DNA of 64,000 nt from Bradysia coprophila (Eukaryota > Arthropoda > Insecta > Diptera > Sciaridae): assembly GCF_014529535.1 (NCBI RefSeq), contig NW_023503555.1, positions 434,001 through 498,000 on the forward strand. Reading direction: 5' to 3'. Positions 14,301 through 29,300 of this stretch are shown here, one piece after another (position 1 is the stretch's first letter; each line of letters opens with the position of its first letter). The notes under the pieces are model-generated. The model was not told the DNA's origin, did no database searches, and saw nothing but the letters and a program-made list of their open reading frames with translations. Both the position numbers and the translations under genes were made by a program.

Positions 14301-17300
14301 TTTGAATTTAATTCTTTTTTATTTTGTTACTGTGTCGCACTGTGGCAACAAAGGATAAAAATATCTCTGATTCGATCAAATTTATTACATTGCTACTGCA
14401 AACCGAAAAAATATTTTATTTTTTATTTATTGAGTTCTCTGTTATTTCCCTTTAGCTTGTTCGAAATGCTGCACAGCAATTGATTAATGGAAATGATGAA
14501 TTTATTTGTAAAGGTAAAGGTTTAAGCTAATCGGACTGATATAATTGATTGAGTTGTTATTTTGATGGTTGGTTTTTGTGGGTTCGCAGTAAATTCGGCC
14601 GAAAAGAATGGAAGAAAAACAGAGAAAGTTGGGCAATCAGTTATAAAGTTACCATTTAATTTGGAGACTGTTACGTAGGCGATTCAAAGGTAAAAGTTTT
14701 GTCAAATGGAATTTTTATCTTGCCTCAATATTTGGAGGAAAATAATCGCCGAGAATTAGTGTAATGAATCTAATCTGCCCATGTAAAAATGGTGTTGTAT
14801 TTCTGGTATGCTAAAGTATTTATCGGAAAGCACAATTCTTTTGGATTCTACAAGAGAAACAGAAGAAATCAAAGTGTTTGAACAGAATGACAGTATTAAG
14901 ATTCTAATGAAGTCGACAAGTTCAAACATTTACAAGACATCAACTGCTTCAATCTCTCCCAAAAGCACTTCTAAATGTATTCTTCAATGGGAAGAGACCT
15001 ACGATTATATACTTGTTAGAATACACATTTGGAAGTGTTTTTGGAAGAGTTGATCCATTATAAACGTTCCTACGGAAAAATTGCGTTATCGACTACAGGT
15101 CTCATTTTTTTGTAACGAACCTTAACCTGATTCGGTCTTACAGAACTACGTTAGAGATGAGAGATAGTCTGATCAGACTATGTCTGCCAGAGAGCTGATT
15201 TGAAGAATTGAATTTGATTGATTACCTACGCTCTGTTAAAACACCATTTTGACGATTAACAACGGTTCGAAATAAACTCCAACGGCATAAGGCCAGCTAC
15301 AACACCCCATACTCAGTTCCGTGGAACATCGAAGCTGCCTTCTCTACTCTCCAAACATTCGCTATATTTTTAGTCACAACTCTCGTGTCGTGGATCTACT
15401 AACACCAAGCGGTGCGTTTACTGTACCTGTAGGTCTTTCCAAGGCCGACATTCGTACAACATTACAACAATTTAAAATAATTTTTTCTTGAGTTATTATC
15501 GAAAAACTGTTTTCGGTACCCCCTGACATGTCTTCATTTTTGAACACTTTTCACAGAAAACAATTATTTTTGAGAAAAAGTGAAAGATACGTGCTTCCTT
15601 TGAAAGACGAATCCAACGAATCCAACGAGCTATCACACATTAAAATCGGAGACCGCTTGTTCCCCAATCACCTGAAGATTTGGCGATATCAGTGTTAATC
15701 CCTAAAAGATTTAAATCTAGGTGTCCATATTTCTATCTGTGTTCGAGCCTAGCTCTTTATAAAAAACCGTGTGCACTACTCACGTTTTCGTGTTAGTGGT
15801 GGGTGTGATATAATTTTTCAATGAATTTCGGGTCATAATTCATCTAGGTAGTATACCTCTATGGCGCTACTTTATCAATCCAAAATTGAAAGCGTCACTG
15901 TAATAATTTGTAGAAATTGTAATTTTCCAAGAAAATAGCAATTTTCCAATTCACTCTCAAATGCGTTGCATTTATCCACTGCAAATTGTTATTTATAAAT
16001 AAACATTTTGTCATTTGACCGTGACCCCTTTGTTTACTTAAACGAAATAACGTAAACAATAAATTAAGAACACGAGTCGAGTAGTAAACTCTTTTCTAAG
16101 AAAGTCCATTTATTATTTGGATGAATCTGACTTTTAAAACCCCTTCAGCTGTAATTTATAACGAATAATAAATATTCCTGAGCGAGCATAGTAAGAGTCA
16201 ATCAGTTCAATTAGCTCGAGTGCAAACAATGTATCATTCGATTCATTCATTCATTTTCTATGAATTGATAACGTTTTGTTGTTCGTTTCGAGTTAATTTT
16301 ATTTTTGTGTGTGAAATCAAAGCATTCCTTCTTACGTATTTGTACACACATTGCGTTCGGATTGTAATGCATGTCTGACTAAACATTGTGGTATGCAATG
16401 AAAGCAATAAAAGATCAACAACGCAACGGTTAACACAATTTTATTTATTTTTATTTTAAATAAAACGAAATTGCGACGTCACTTTTCATTAGACTTTACC
16501 TTTATACGGCTATCCTTGAATGGGGTTATTGGCTTTTTAAACAACATGACGTTTTTTTTCCCGATAAGTTATAAATTGAACTTGATGTAATGTATGTTTG
16601 TATAATAGCTCATCGTAAATGAATAGAGTTTATTTTTCCAATCGTACAACAAAAACTTTAATTACCAATTTACTTTTCATTTATTTTTACTTATAATATT
16701 CCCGGTGGCGTTGATGCAACGAGATCTATTATACCTATATGTTCTCATATTATAAAAGAGTATCGATCGTGATCAAATATAAAATTGAATGTTAACAAAA
16801 TCGAACTTCATCGAAACATTCTTTTTTATGTAACTCATCTGTTTTACAAATTACACACAGTTTAACTCGAACAAGAAAAGTGTTGGTTAAGCGAATAATT
16901 TTCGATTTTACAATTGGTATTCTAAATGACGGAGTTGCAGTAATAAGTTTGGAAACGAAGAGATTTCCCTTTACAGATCACGGTGGGACTGAAAAAGTTT
17001 TTCTTCAAAAAAGTCGTAAACATTTCCTACTGGATTTGAAAAGTCCTCACGACTAATCCCAAATTCAAAATCTTTTATATCGATCCTTGAAAGAAATCGA
17101 TTTTACTTCGACTAGCCACACGAAACATTTACGGCAAAACTCCTTGTGTCTATTTTGTCAACTTTCGATATTATTTTTAAGTAGCACAGGCCCTCCCTCA
17201 GCCTTACAACGATACCTCACACACCACCACTTGAACATGGGAAGGCGGAGAAAAATTCTTATATCGACAATTTTTGAGTTTTGGTACATTCTTTTCAAAC

Positions 17301-20300
17301 CTTCAAAGACAACAAAGCCCAATCGATAACAACGACAAAACATTAGCATGCAAGTCAGCCTAATGAGATCTTATATAGCAAAGCAAAATGCATGTTGAAC
17401 TAAATGAAGTAAAAGATTTCGCATCAATGACTTGAAAATTGTCAGATCATAGGAAGTAATAGATCAGACAATTATACTCATGATATTATACTTCATACAA
17501 ACAACAAAAACATCCAAATTTTCGGTTTCAGAACTTAGAGGAACTTTCAAAGTTCATAAAGATTTTTGGATTTGCGTTAAAACTAAACTTTCCACCCAAT
17601 TTTCCAAAACTGTTTTGTTGTAAGTTCCTCATGACATTGTTAGTTAAATAAATATTAGTTTGGCCTAGGTGATGATGCAACTTCTGTCCGAGATTTCCCT
17701 CGAGACATTTTTAATTGGGAACAGAATTTCCAGAATTTCTACAATGAACCGAACATTTTACAAAACTGAATTCGACGTAATCAGGGCCTATATTTGGGAA
17801 ATTGAATTTCCCAATTTGGCAGAATTTTCCAAAATTTGCTAAAATTTTCCAACATTTGCCAAAGTTTGCTAGAATTTGCTATAAGAAAATTTGGCAAATT
17901 TTAGGAAATTTGGAAAATTCAATTTCCCAAAAATAGGCCCTGGACGTAATAGCAATATAAGCTTTCGAACTTTCCCGTCATTCTGTGACTATTACATTGT
18001 AAAGACCCGTGAATCTATTCTCCAAGAGTACAACTACAATCATCAGATGGCAACTGCTTTACCGACTTTTTATCGAAAACAGGGAAATTTCCCTAATAGC
18101 AGTAGTCAGGGAGGAGGGAACAAAGGATCTTTGATCTGGGCTCCTGCTTCTCAATGGAAGAAGCCTCCCAAATCTCTAATCTAATCTATCTAACGTTGCA
18201 GTCTAAGAAATCTACAAGTCGGAAGTTGCAGTCAATAAACAATCGTGCTGTCAGCATCTGCTATCTGAAAATTACAATACTTTCCAAAAACGGGACATTT
18301 CAGTAACATCACAAGTTAGATCTTTTGTCTTAGCCAAGCTAAAACGCGTAATCGACAACGAAAATAAAAAGAAACTTTTGTCAAGTTTCAGTCTCTCTTC
18401 CTAGAGTACTAATATTTGACTGTACACGTACTGGAGATAGACCTTTTACGGACAAAAACATCATCTGCTGCTGACAGCAACCCGAAAATATTCGTAAATT
18501 ATACGTAATGTCGCCTTATATAGCAAAATGAATGTTAAAACGAATGAAGTAATAGATTTTATCACAAAATACTTATAGATCAAATTTAGTAACAGATTCG
18601 ATAACTGTCTTTACGATCTGAGCTGCGTATAGGTCTGTTCCAAGGCCATTCGAATTGTCGAATTACTGTCAAATTTTATCCATTTATATGTCATCTTATC
18701 AATATTTGTATGAAAACCGAGCTCTGTGGATGAAATCGTGTTCGTTCGGTTAGTCAAATTTCGTGCAGCTGCCTTGTTCGAGTAAAAAAAGGTAATTAGC
18801 ATATAATTTTGGGATAATCAGCAATCGACATCTGAGAAGCGAAATGCAAAATTGATGTGTGTGGGACACAATTTTCCCACAGTTCCTTTAATAAATCTGA
18901 CTTCTCCGTCTCACTCGGTTCAGAGCATAATGTCAAGCATAACTATCTCTGTATTGTTTTCGATCCACAATCCAAACGTTCCCATATTTTTTGTATTCAT
19001 AAATTCAACAAAATGCGAAACCTTTATGTGACATGAATGTTTATTTCCGAAAAGGAAAAGCTTTTTCTATGTTTCCTTTGTCTGGGAAAGGCTCACTTTG
19101 CATGCAACAAATTAAGTGTCAGACATCGTAACACCTTTTTAATCTAATGCATCCGTTAATTACAAAAAACACAATGCATCCGCGCACTCCCATTGAAACG
19201 ATTCCTTGCATAATAAAATTTTCAACCTTCCAAAGCGTTTTTCTGTCGCACATTTTTTTGCGTTTTCATATTCCGAAATTGATGTCATGTTCACAAAAGA
19301 GACAATGCAAAATTGGATGTCGCTACCTGGAAATACCCGGTCGGAAAGAAAAAAATTGTATGGGGTAGGGAAGCATCTAGTCCGGCTTAACGGACCATCG
19401 TTTCGAACTCCCCTAGGGTCACTCTGTTTTGAACCGCAATCAATTTTTGGGTGCATTTCGGTAAAACTTTATTTTTGTTCAGGGGGGGTGTGGGAAACAA
19501 CAAGAAATTTCACATCGGTTACCGACAACGACGAGTTCCAGCTAATGTGATCTATTATAGTAATCTGGATGTTAAAACGAATGAAGTAAAAGATTTTCCA
19601 TCAATCACTTAGGAGTATTTAGATAATTGGAAGTAGTGATAGACTCGATTATTGGTGTCATGGACATGTTTTTGCAGTATGCGACCTGTCAAATGTCTAT
19701 TAATTTCAAAAGAAAATTGTTAATTTGCTCTATATCCTGACCGAGACAATAGATACTACAAAACTAATCGCAAAGCTATGAGTACCAGCCATATTATCTA
19801 GACTCTTTTTGTAAAAATGTTTATTTTAGTTCATGTTGCATTAAGGCATTCCATTTACATCATGACTGTTTACATTCCACGATCTTAATATTTCACATGA
19901 CAATATTGTTTAGGAATAAAAGATACACAGCACACACATACACGTATCGATCGCAAAGGCCAAGTCCCATACTAGACAATATTGATTCGCTGGTAAGTAA
20001 AATGAAAAAGGACGAGGTAACATGAACCCTATCGCATGGAAATTATAATGGCTTTTCGCCTATTACAATATATTCAAACGAACCCAAAAAAAACATTTTT
20101 TTCTTCTCCTTCTCCTTTTCCAAAATGAAGAAAAGAAAACATTTATCTAAAAATAGCATAAATCTTTTAAGATATTGATGATGTTATTGGTTCATATAAA
20201 TTCTCCCGTTGTTATATTTAATGCATTGCGATGGGTTAACTTGGGTAAAATATTGTGGGTTTGTTCGGGGTTTTTCTCGCATAACGTTCCGGTTTTGTTT

Positions 20301-23300
20301 ACTATAACTGTAAATTTATTACGATATAAACAAGGCAACCACCCATCGTTTAATGGAATATGTGCAATATGAAGAACAAAACGTGCAACAAGTTGTAGAA
20401 AAACAAAACACTGCACCCAGCTAATGAGCGCGGAAAGTCTCATTAATAATTTGATGTGACAACTGAATGTAAGGTCTCAGATTGTCCGACAACAAGTTTT
20501 TTAGACGCAATTCGCACCCGGGTGCGAATAGTGCCAGTATTATTGTAAAAATGCTATTCGCAATCGGGTGGAAATAGTGCAACCATAATTGTGGACACTA
20601 TCGCACCCGAAGTTTGTACAAGGATAAATTCAGTAGGATCGAACCAAACCACTTCCTTATCAAACAAAACAGATTACATTTCATAAGAAGACAAATTCCC
20701 GAATGTCGAACATCTTCCCTAGGTACGAACCAAGCACATTATGGCTTATACATTTTGTTCAAGGTCAAGTACAGTAGTAATGAACAGAACACCTTAACAT
20801 TGCAGTGCAGTATACAAAAGGATAAATTCAGTAACGTCCCACCTGTGCACTAATTCTACATTTCAATTATATGTATGTCCATTTACACTTACTGTGTCCA
20901 CTGATGGTCCGTTGAAAAGGGGTAAAGTTAAAAATATCGAACGTCCTACACCTGTAAACAGGTGGAAATATGTTTTTGTTGCCTTTGTCAGAATGATAGA
21001 TCGAGACAGATTCTCTGAACAACTTTTCTAAAAAAAATGGTTTCCTATAGAAATGACTATTTTTGTCCAGAAAGAAAGTAGTTGGTTCCAATAGTGTCCT
21101 TGTAACTTTACAATGAACCAATTAAAAAAAAAATTGTGACATTCTGGTGCGAATAACATCTACTAAAATAGTCCATATTTGCACCCGGGTGCGAATAGCT
21201 TCTACAATAGCATTGATTAGAAATATACGATATACCTACTAATAGCACCCGGCCGGGGGCGAATAGTCACTTCCAATAGATTTCTAGTTTTTACTGGTCT
21301 CCCAGAAAAAGTGTCGTAATCATTGAAAAAAAGGCCAGAGAACCATCGCATCAGACACACTGTCGTCAATCTGTTACTGGATAAAAAATGCAAAATCTCA
21401 AACCCTACAACTTTTTATTTATAGTAAAATTGAAACTCTTCGAGCCCCATACAAAAATTGCCCAAAAACATTTTACCGATTCGTTTAGAAAAACTTCCGA
21501 ACTTTTTATCGCGTAAAGTCTTTCGGATGACACGTACTGGCACATTGCCAATTTTCGTTGCAATCCGCTGGCGAACCACATCCTACCCAATTCTCGTCAT
21601 TTTTTCTACCTCTAGTTGTGTAACACCAACTGCCCGAATTTTGATCGGCGCACCATGACCAACAATAGCCTTTGTAACATCCTGATTGAGCGTCGGCTGG
21701 TTGAATGATGACGACTGTGGCTATAGCAGTGAACAGTAGGCAAGCCATAAAAAATCCGCGTCCGTTATTGAACATCTGAATTGAAAGTTTTGTTAGGAAT
21801 TTAAGTTCAATTCGAACTAATGACTAGAAAAATTTCAAAAAGAAGAACCTTGCAATTGTAGTTTACTTGAAATTTGTTTTACTGAATCAAATCACTGTTG
21901 CTGATACAATTGTATTACTGAATGAACCATTTCGGAGCAAGCCCTTTTATACTACACTCCGTAAGATCTTAGGTTCCAAATATCCACTTAAAAATCGTTT
22001 GGGTAATATTTCAGGTTTCCGAGAACTAATCAGTTCTTACATAGAATTGTTTCAGTTGGTGCGATTCCCAATTTGCTTAAAGATCGAACGTATAATTAGT
22101 GGCAATGTAACGAACGTAATATCATAAACACATTCCGTGTGTATCATTGACTTTATTGTTCTTCTTTTCTGTAGCGATAAATCCCGCAGAAATACCTTGG
22201 TGAAACGAATGGGTGATGTGCTAAAGATTGGTCGGTCGAATAGTGTGTATAAATGGTACCTATCTGGTAAGAAGGTTGAAAGGGACCATTCATAACTTTG
22301 CGTAATACACAAAAAGAAAACGTCTTTTGTAGAATACTCACTGCTTAATAACAAAAAATCGTAGTTTTGTGTACTACGCTTTGCCTTTGCCAGCTAAAGC
22401 TGACATCTTACCTACCAGTGGTAGGCTACCACCAAGAAATTCAAAATATTGTGCTGGTATCCACTGCTATTTTTTGATCAGGTCTAACTCTCTGGCATGT
22501 GAATGCGGAATTCTAGATTCACAATCCAATTCTATTCTCTTTCTTTCTTCTTCGTCGTCTTCTTTGAAATGAATTCTTGGAGGACTCTCAAATTTTCATT
22601 CAAAATTTCCGAGTCAAAACTACATCTTTGAAATGACTCTATTTGTAAACTATCATAGGCATATCTAGAGTCGAATTACCGAATTACTTTTGTTTTTTTG
22701 TTTTTTAAATTCATACAAAATCTTTTACTTCATTAGTTTCAATACCAAATTTGCTGTATAAGATCTCATTGGACACAGAGCCTTTCATTTGTTTTTATTT
22801 CCCCTGTCAAGTCGATAACAGATGTCTGTCTGTTCGATTGAGACTCTCAACTTCAGATGCATGATCTCTAGCCCACTTTTAAAGTGGCAGATTTGAATAG
22901 ATCGTAATTTGATTTCTTAGCGAAGCTGATTTTTGTCTGTTAAGTGGGCGTTTCAATGCCACATTGCGATGAGTATTATACATTAAGCATAATGTCGAGA
23001 TTTATTTAAATGAAACAATAAATATATTGACGTGATTAAAACAACTCACCGAGCTCAGTTGGAAGGCAATTGTACAAGTCACATAAATTTGCCACACCTT
23101 CAACAACATAATGTTAGAATGTCTGCAAAAAAAAAGAATGTTCGTACACACATATCTTTCATACCATTCATAACTTCATGAGCTTCACGAGTCTATAAAT
23201 TACAATGGCTGACGATTGTATCACTTCTTTGTTGTTATGCCATTGAATGAAAAGTATTCCTTTTTAAAACGTTTTTTTTTTCTTGTGTGGCTTGTGTCAC

Positions 23301-26300
23301 TTGTCAAGATTCAGATTCGTATGAATGCTTTATCTGTCTCTGTTAAACTTTCTTCCAAACATCCATTCATAAATCAAATTTAAAGAGACACTGGTGTGGT
23401 ATACGTTGTTATATAGGTGTACGATGGTACAAATAGTTTTCTTTTTCGACGTTTAAATGAATGACGGACTGTGCGGTGTTCGAAAGTTGTATAACCTTTT
23501 TTTTTCCTTCTGCCCTGTGATATATATAAAATAATAACAAAAACCGAATTGGAAAGATATTGATTGGATTTTCAACATTGTGGGAGCGCTCATATAAAGC
23601 TCTGCATGAAGTATGTCGAGCCATAAGCCAATATATATATCGGAAATGTATTTATTGTAGAGAAAAAAAAGTAACGTCATTCACAGTCTGGAACGTCGAA
23701 GTGTATCAAATAACAAATAACATTAGTGACTACACAGACCCGTACGGTACCTTGGCGTACGATGGCGCTCTCAATAGATTTGAATTGATTTCCATTTATT
23801 CATCAAAAGATTGGTAAAAACCTGACAGTGTCGATGTCTAAAAAAAACGTTTAATCATGTGTTATCGACAACGACAACAATAAAGCGTATGAACTGTGGT
23901 TGACTCTCTCTTATATAGAATAAAAGTGAATGTTAAAACTGATGAAGTAAAAGATTTTTGCTAAAAACACGGCAATTATTTCAACAAAAGGAGTAACAGA
24001 CTTTGTGATACTGTGACACTGGTACCGTATGTTAAAGGTTAAGTTGCTGTGGTGTGCAGCAGATAAGAAAGGCTCTTAAGCATTTGAAGCCCTAGGTGAA
24101 TTTCTGAATCAATTATTCAAACCGAAAATTGAATTACCACTCTGTAGATGTAGAGTCAAGAGTCCTACCTACCTTCTTAAAACGCTAGACAGCTTAGAAA
24201 TTGGTTGACCAACGTTGCCTGACTTTACCTTTCATTTCTCTTTGAATTACAGTGATATAAACCGAAGTTGTGCCTAAGTTTCTTTCAGCTGTCCACAGTC
24301 CACTCAATATACTGGTCATACGTTTTCATCCCACCACTACCATGCCGTTGTCATTGTATTTCTATTGTTTCATCTCTAAGGCATACAATTATAGTGATTG
24401 TGTTTGTATGAGTGGGCCAGTTGGTAACAGAGCTGAAGCAAACATAGACACAGATTCGGTTGATATTAACTACATAAAGTTTTATCAAACACTATACTTT
24501 GAACAAAAGAAGCAACAGATGGTGCTTACCGCTTCTAAAAGGTTAAGGTAAAACTAGCTGATGCATGAATGAACACAACTTAGTCAGACATTCCAATTCC
24601 GAATGTTACAAACGTAAATGTAAATGGATTAGACTCGATCCGACCATGTCTGAGCCATACATATATGGAAGAAGACGTCTCTATCAAAATTTATTGACAC
24701 CGAAAAAGGTCTCCAATATGGCTCTGTAATACTGAAGTCTATTTATATGTATAACTACTCGAACACAATAATATCCAGCAAATAAAAGAGTTAAACTTTG
24801 TGCTCCATATATAATACCTATTCATTTCTGTGCCATCGTTTCCGATTCGAAAAACAATGATATAACAAAAATACAACCGACCGTCCAGCAGAAAACAAGT
24901 ATGTAATACCAATTTGGTATGCTGATGTGGTTTATCGATAAACATTTGTACGTGAGGGATTGTCTTCTTCTCGGGTTAAAGGGACGAAGCAAAAAAAAAT
25001 TGTATTTGAATTTCTCTTGGGTAATGTTGTGGTCTGGACGGTAACTTTATCATGTTTTCAAGCATTTTTCATCATTAATTTATCATTTTCAATTTAAATT
25101 ATTGTTGACGCGGGAAAATCTATTTCGTTTCGCTTTTTACGTGTGTTGTTGTTGTGGTCTTTTTATCTAAATTTGTATGTGGAGTGGATCTTGATAGAGC
25201 TCGTAAGGAAAAAGAAATAGCAGGAAGAAGAATGTAATTTATATGTTAGCTTATCTGTCGCCTATTTCTGCCACTGTTTGAATTTGTTAGGGAGAGTGTT
25301 GCGTGCGAATGAAGACGCTTGAAGTGGTAGCCTTAAGAGAAGCTCTGAATTTTTTAAGAGATAGACAGTGAACAGGAATCGTCTTCTCTACTTATTTCCA
25401 ACCAATTCTTTCCTTTGAAGATTTTAGTGCTGACAAAGAAGTAATGAGTCCTGCAGTACTATTTTTCGAACAATTGTGATTTTAAATTCATGAAAATCAG
25501 TTAGTTTGAGATGTTCTACGACCACTAAACTTTGAGCCACTGAGAATCTCAAAACTGAGCGACTTACTTTCGGCCAAGGCATTTTTCCGATCGATTTTTT
25601 CTTGGCTGCACGGTGAAGAGTTGATTTAAAGATTGTCTTGGTCAGAAATAAGTCACTAATTCCTACGAATGTTTCTGTCAATATTATGTAATAATAATGG
25701 GAGAATTATTATGGTTGTATCATCTGTTTTCGACAGTGAGCGCAAAAACAAGAGATAGTCTGTTTGTAATGTATTATATAGCAAAACTAATGTCAGAACA
25801 AATGAAGTAAAAGATTTTGTGTCAACCATAGAACGCTAGAACAAAAGATATAACAAAATCTGTAACTACTTATGAAATACTAATCCTTTTGAGGCGTAGG
25901 GGACGAAACTAATTGTCGTGTATATGAAGAGTATACCATCTCAAACACTGATGCTGACTTTGACCTCACTATTCTGTTTAATTTTTTGATAACCATTGTA
26001 TGGAAAAGAATATCCAACTTGTATGGTTTCGGCTCACTATTTCAGTCAGCTTGGGTGCTTGAGAGTACAAATTTATAGATTTTTCATTCATGGAACTAGA
26101 ACGTCAGAGAATTCCACTTTTTTTTGGATTTAAGATGGAATTCTCTGACGTTCCCTATATCTCGAAAACGATACAACTATCTCTTCTTATTTTCATCGTG
26201 AATACAAATGGGCAGCCACACCAAATGACCGCAGAGGTGCTTTACAATTTCGAGCTAACAATTTCGAGGAACGGGTCCTATTGATGAAGGTGTTAGCTTT

Positions 26301-29300
26301 CAGTTGTTGTCATAGATGTTGTAAATTCTTCGTTTCTATTGCAAAACCTGACAAACCTTGGAAATCACTCCAGGGCAGTCTTTTTGTGTTGCCATATCTT
26401 TGAAAGATTTTTCCCATCTTCGAACTTGAATCGATAATTCAATTTCAATTAGGGATTTTAAAGACTTTTAAAGAGATAAAAAGTTCGGATTGGTGGACAT
26501 TTAGGTGCGAGGTCATAAGACAGAAGCTAGTACATGCTCCGGAACGTTGAAATTCACTTTGAGCAAAATGGTTCCGCTAAAGGCCAACACACACTAGCAT
26601 CTAATGTCAGTTGGGAATATGACATTTCTATTGTTAAAACCGGTTTAAACTGATTTTAGCTGTTTTAAACAATGGAAATACCGTATTCCCGATGACACTA
26701 GATGCTAGTGTGTTGGCCTTAAGAATATTTGATGGTCGATTTTGCATGTGGAATCATTCCGTCCTCTTTTAAGGTGGGACGAAGGCAGGACATGCGTATT
26801 ATAAGAAAAGTGCGGACAGAGGAAATTGGGGTTCCAAAAAATATGCAAAAAGTTTGGACCGGATATGAAATTCGATTGAAATTTGTTCAAGGCCGCCGCC
26901 GTTGTAATAAATTGTTATCATGACAGCAGAGCACGGATGTGCTCAAGCAATATGATTTTTAGAGCATAGAATTTCAACTGTCTTAAAAGTGCTAAACGTC
27001 GATCAATCCATTGCATCAAGCGCACTATGTAAATTAGACGATGTGGTTCACTTACCTAAAACTGAGCTTCTTCGATGCGTGAAGATAATCTCAAATCCAA
27101 CAACGAGCATATTTAAACGTTTGCTTCTTTTAATTCTTTCATTCAGATTGAACTTCGTTCTTGACGTTCTCAATACACATACTCACAAATCTCTTTTCTT
27201 AATAATACTAACAAAAGTTTGACAATCGGATGCCCAAACATTTGACGACACACTGGATGTAGACATCCCAAATTTGGTCATCTGATCAAGATGAGTCGTT
27301 TTTCTGCAACAAAAACGAAAATGTTTTTCATCATTTCAACAAATCGGTTAACTTGAAATACCTTTCATTGAACTTCTTCTGTCCTTTAACGGGAATCCAG
27401 CCCGATGCCGGATTTTCATTACTAACCATCACACCACGACAAGCTAATGCAAGACCAATCTCTGACATCGATTCGTCCTAATGATTGTTTGATTCAATCA
27501 AAATTTCAACTAAAAATCTCTAAGTCAACTCACCCTCCATTCGTTCAAATAGATGTCCGATTGGCTCATCAAATCAGCAGCTGACAAAACATCGTCAATG
27601 TCTCGGAAATGGCAAACGTAATTTGTGTGCAGCAGTGAAATGAACTTCGACGGCTGAGACAAAAAGTCGGTAGCTAGTTGTTCCGGCGAATGTTGCAGTG
27701 TCTTCAGGCCACTGGGTGGAGGTGGATCCATGTCTGTGGAGGTTGAATGATTAGAGGATTGAGTGTTCAAAGAACGGGTTAGAAACGTTGAAACAATCGA
27801 CCCACATTTCGGATTCAACACTCTACCCAGAGCGTGGATAAACGAAATGGAATCATCGCAGCCAAGCGATCGAAATTTATTGTTTTTCTTGGTCCCTTTA
27901 GTTTTGGACGTTGTGTGCACAGCCTTGACGTCCAACGAACCACTATCTGCGCAAGAATGGAAATTGAATTTAGCAATTTCGTTAACGAACGGGCGACGGA
28001 GACGCACTTTTTTGCGTAGCGAAATGAAGATTGATTACCGCGTTCCGTATGTCTCCGTTCGATGTAAAAATTATGCTCTCGACCAGCTCATTGGACGGTT
28101 GCTTGTGCACCGATGAGAGACCAGTCGTAGACATGATCGACATTACTCGCTTCAGGCACTTTTTCAGAAGGCCAGTGGATGCGGCATTAAAACTGAAATT
28201 TTGGGGATTATGGTTTCGTTGGGCGATGAATCTAACGCGGATGTTTCGCTCACCTAATTTTGGTTATTTTGTTGGATTCAAGGACGGCGTCTCCGAATAA
28301 ATTGTAGCTTATGTCCAGCTTTTTGGTCTTGGTGTCGGTGACTATAAATACTAGAGGTGACTTACCGTACATCGCGTAATTTCTAAAACGAGACAAACAG
28401 AAGCGAAATTGTATGGAAAGACCGTGGAAACGACCCAATCTTCAATTTGATCAAATTTTCATAATTACCCCAGCAGTTCGTTAAACTTCTCCGGATCCTT
28501 GAGGAAAATGTTTGGGAAATCCTCGACCAACAGTAACCGTTTACGTTGACTGGCAAACACAGACACATATCTGGACGATCGGTACAAAAAGTTCGAAAAT
28601 TTGTCGTATTGCGTTTCGGTGTACGTGACTCCCATGTCATTGTCGTCTTTGTTGTTACGATTCAAATCAACGTCAAGCGGAACAATCCATTCGGAGATGT
28701 CGAAATCGAATTCCTTGGCAAGCAAACGGATCGTTGCAGTTTTGCCGCTGCCTGACGGACCCGTCAACAACAACACACTTCCGCTTGCATTATCCGCTTC
28801 CCATTTCCTAATCCAATCGCGAATTTCGTCAATCTTTTTGCTGTGAACGGCCAGATCGTCGATTGACTGGGGTGCAAATTTTTCAGTCCAATTTGACGAC
28901 GAGAAATTGCTGTGAGTAGTCGGTGAATTGTCGACAAACGTACTGGATGGGCTTTTCCGTTCGTTGCTTTTCAATGAATTTTGTGAAGCAGTCCTGTTGA
29001 GGCGTTGACGTTTCTGTTGAAATAGTTGGTCAATTTTTCGGTTGATGAAAATAGAAACTCTGTTTCTGCATTCCTACCTGAGCCGGCTGCGTTGGTTCTT
29101 CATTTTCGTTGCCAAATATTGATGTAAACCACTTTTGCTGGAAATGAAATTCCATTGAAATTTTACGGTCAAATAAGTGCGGTCGGTTGCATGTGGAATT
29201 TATCTTAATTTTCACACAAATACCATCGACTTCAAACGTACCTGCTTTCCGCTCATATTTTATTGATCAGATCGAAGAAAATCATGTAACTAAACTAACT

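Larger units (their letters stand above)
10023..21505. other. Pvf intron, left part, repeat-rich and without recognisable genes
   Basis: Apart from repeats listed separately, I see no exon here. Open frames at 13804-14247 and 14808-15053 have AT-driven composition and no recognisable domains. The stretch between about 13.6 and 17.3 kb is plain AT-rich sequence. Confidence 0.5.
21776..27182. other. Pvf intron between the 8-Cys peptide and Rad17
   Basis: No gene recognised. It contains dispersed repeat copies (22715-22825, 23855-24035, 25721-25870), a short perfect-arm hairpin (26099-26153) and an inverted-repeat element (26578-26722). Confidence 0.5.

Noticed and set aside
14808..15053. 81-codon open frame
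   Set aside because: Ser/Thr/Ile-rich, no similarity recalled and no signal of a gene around it.
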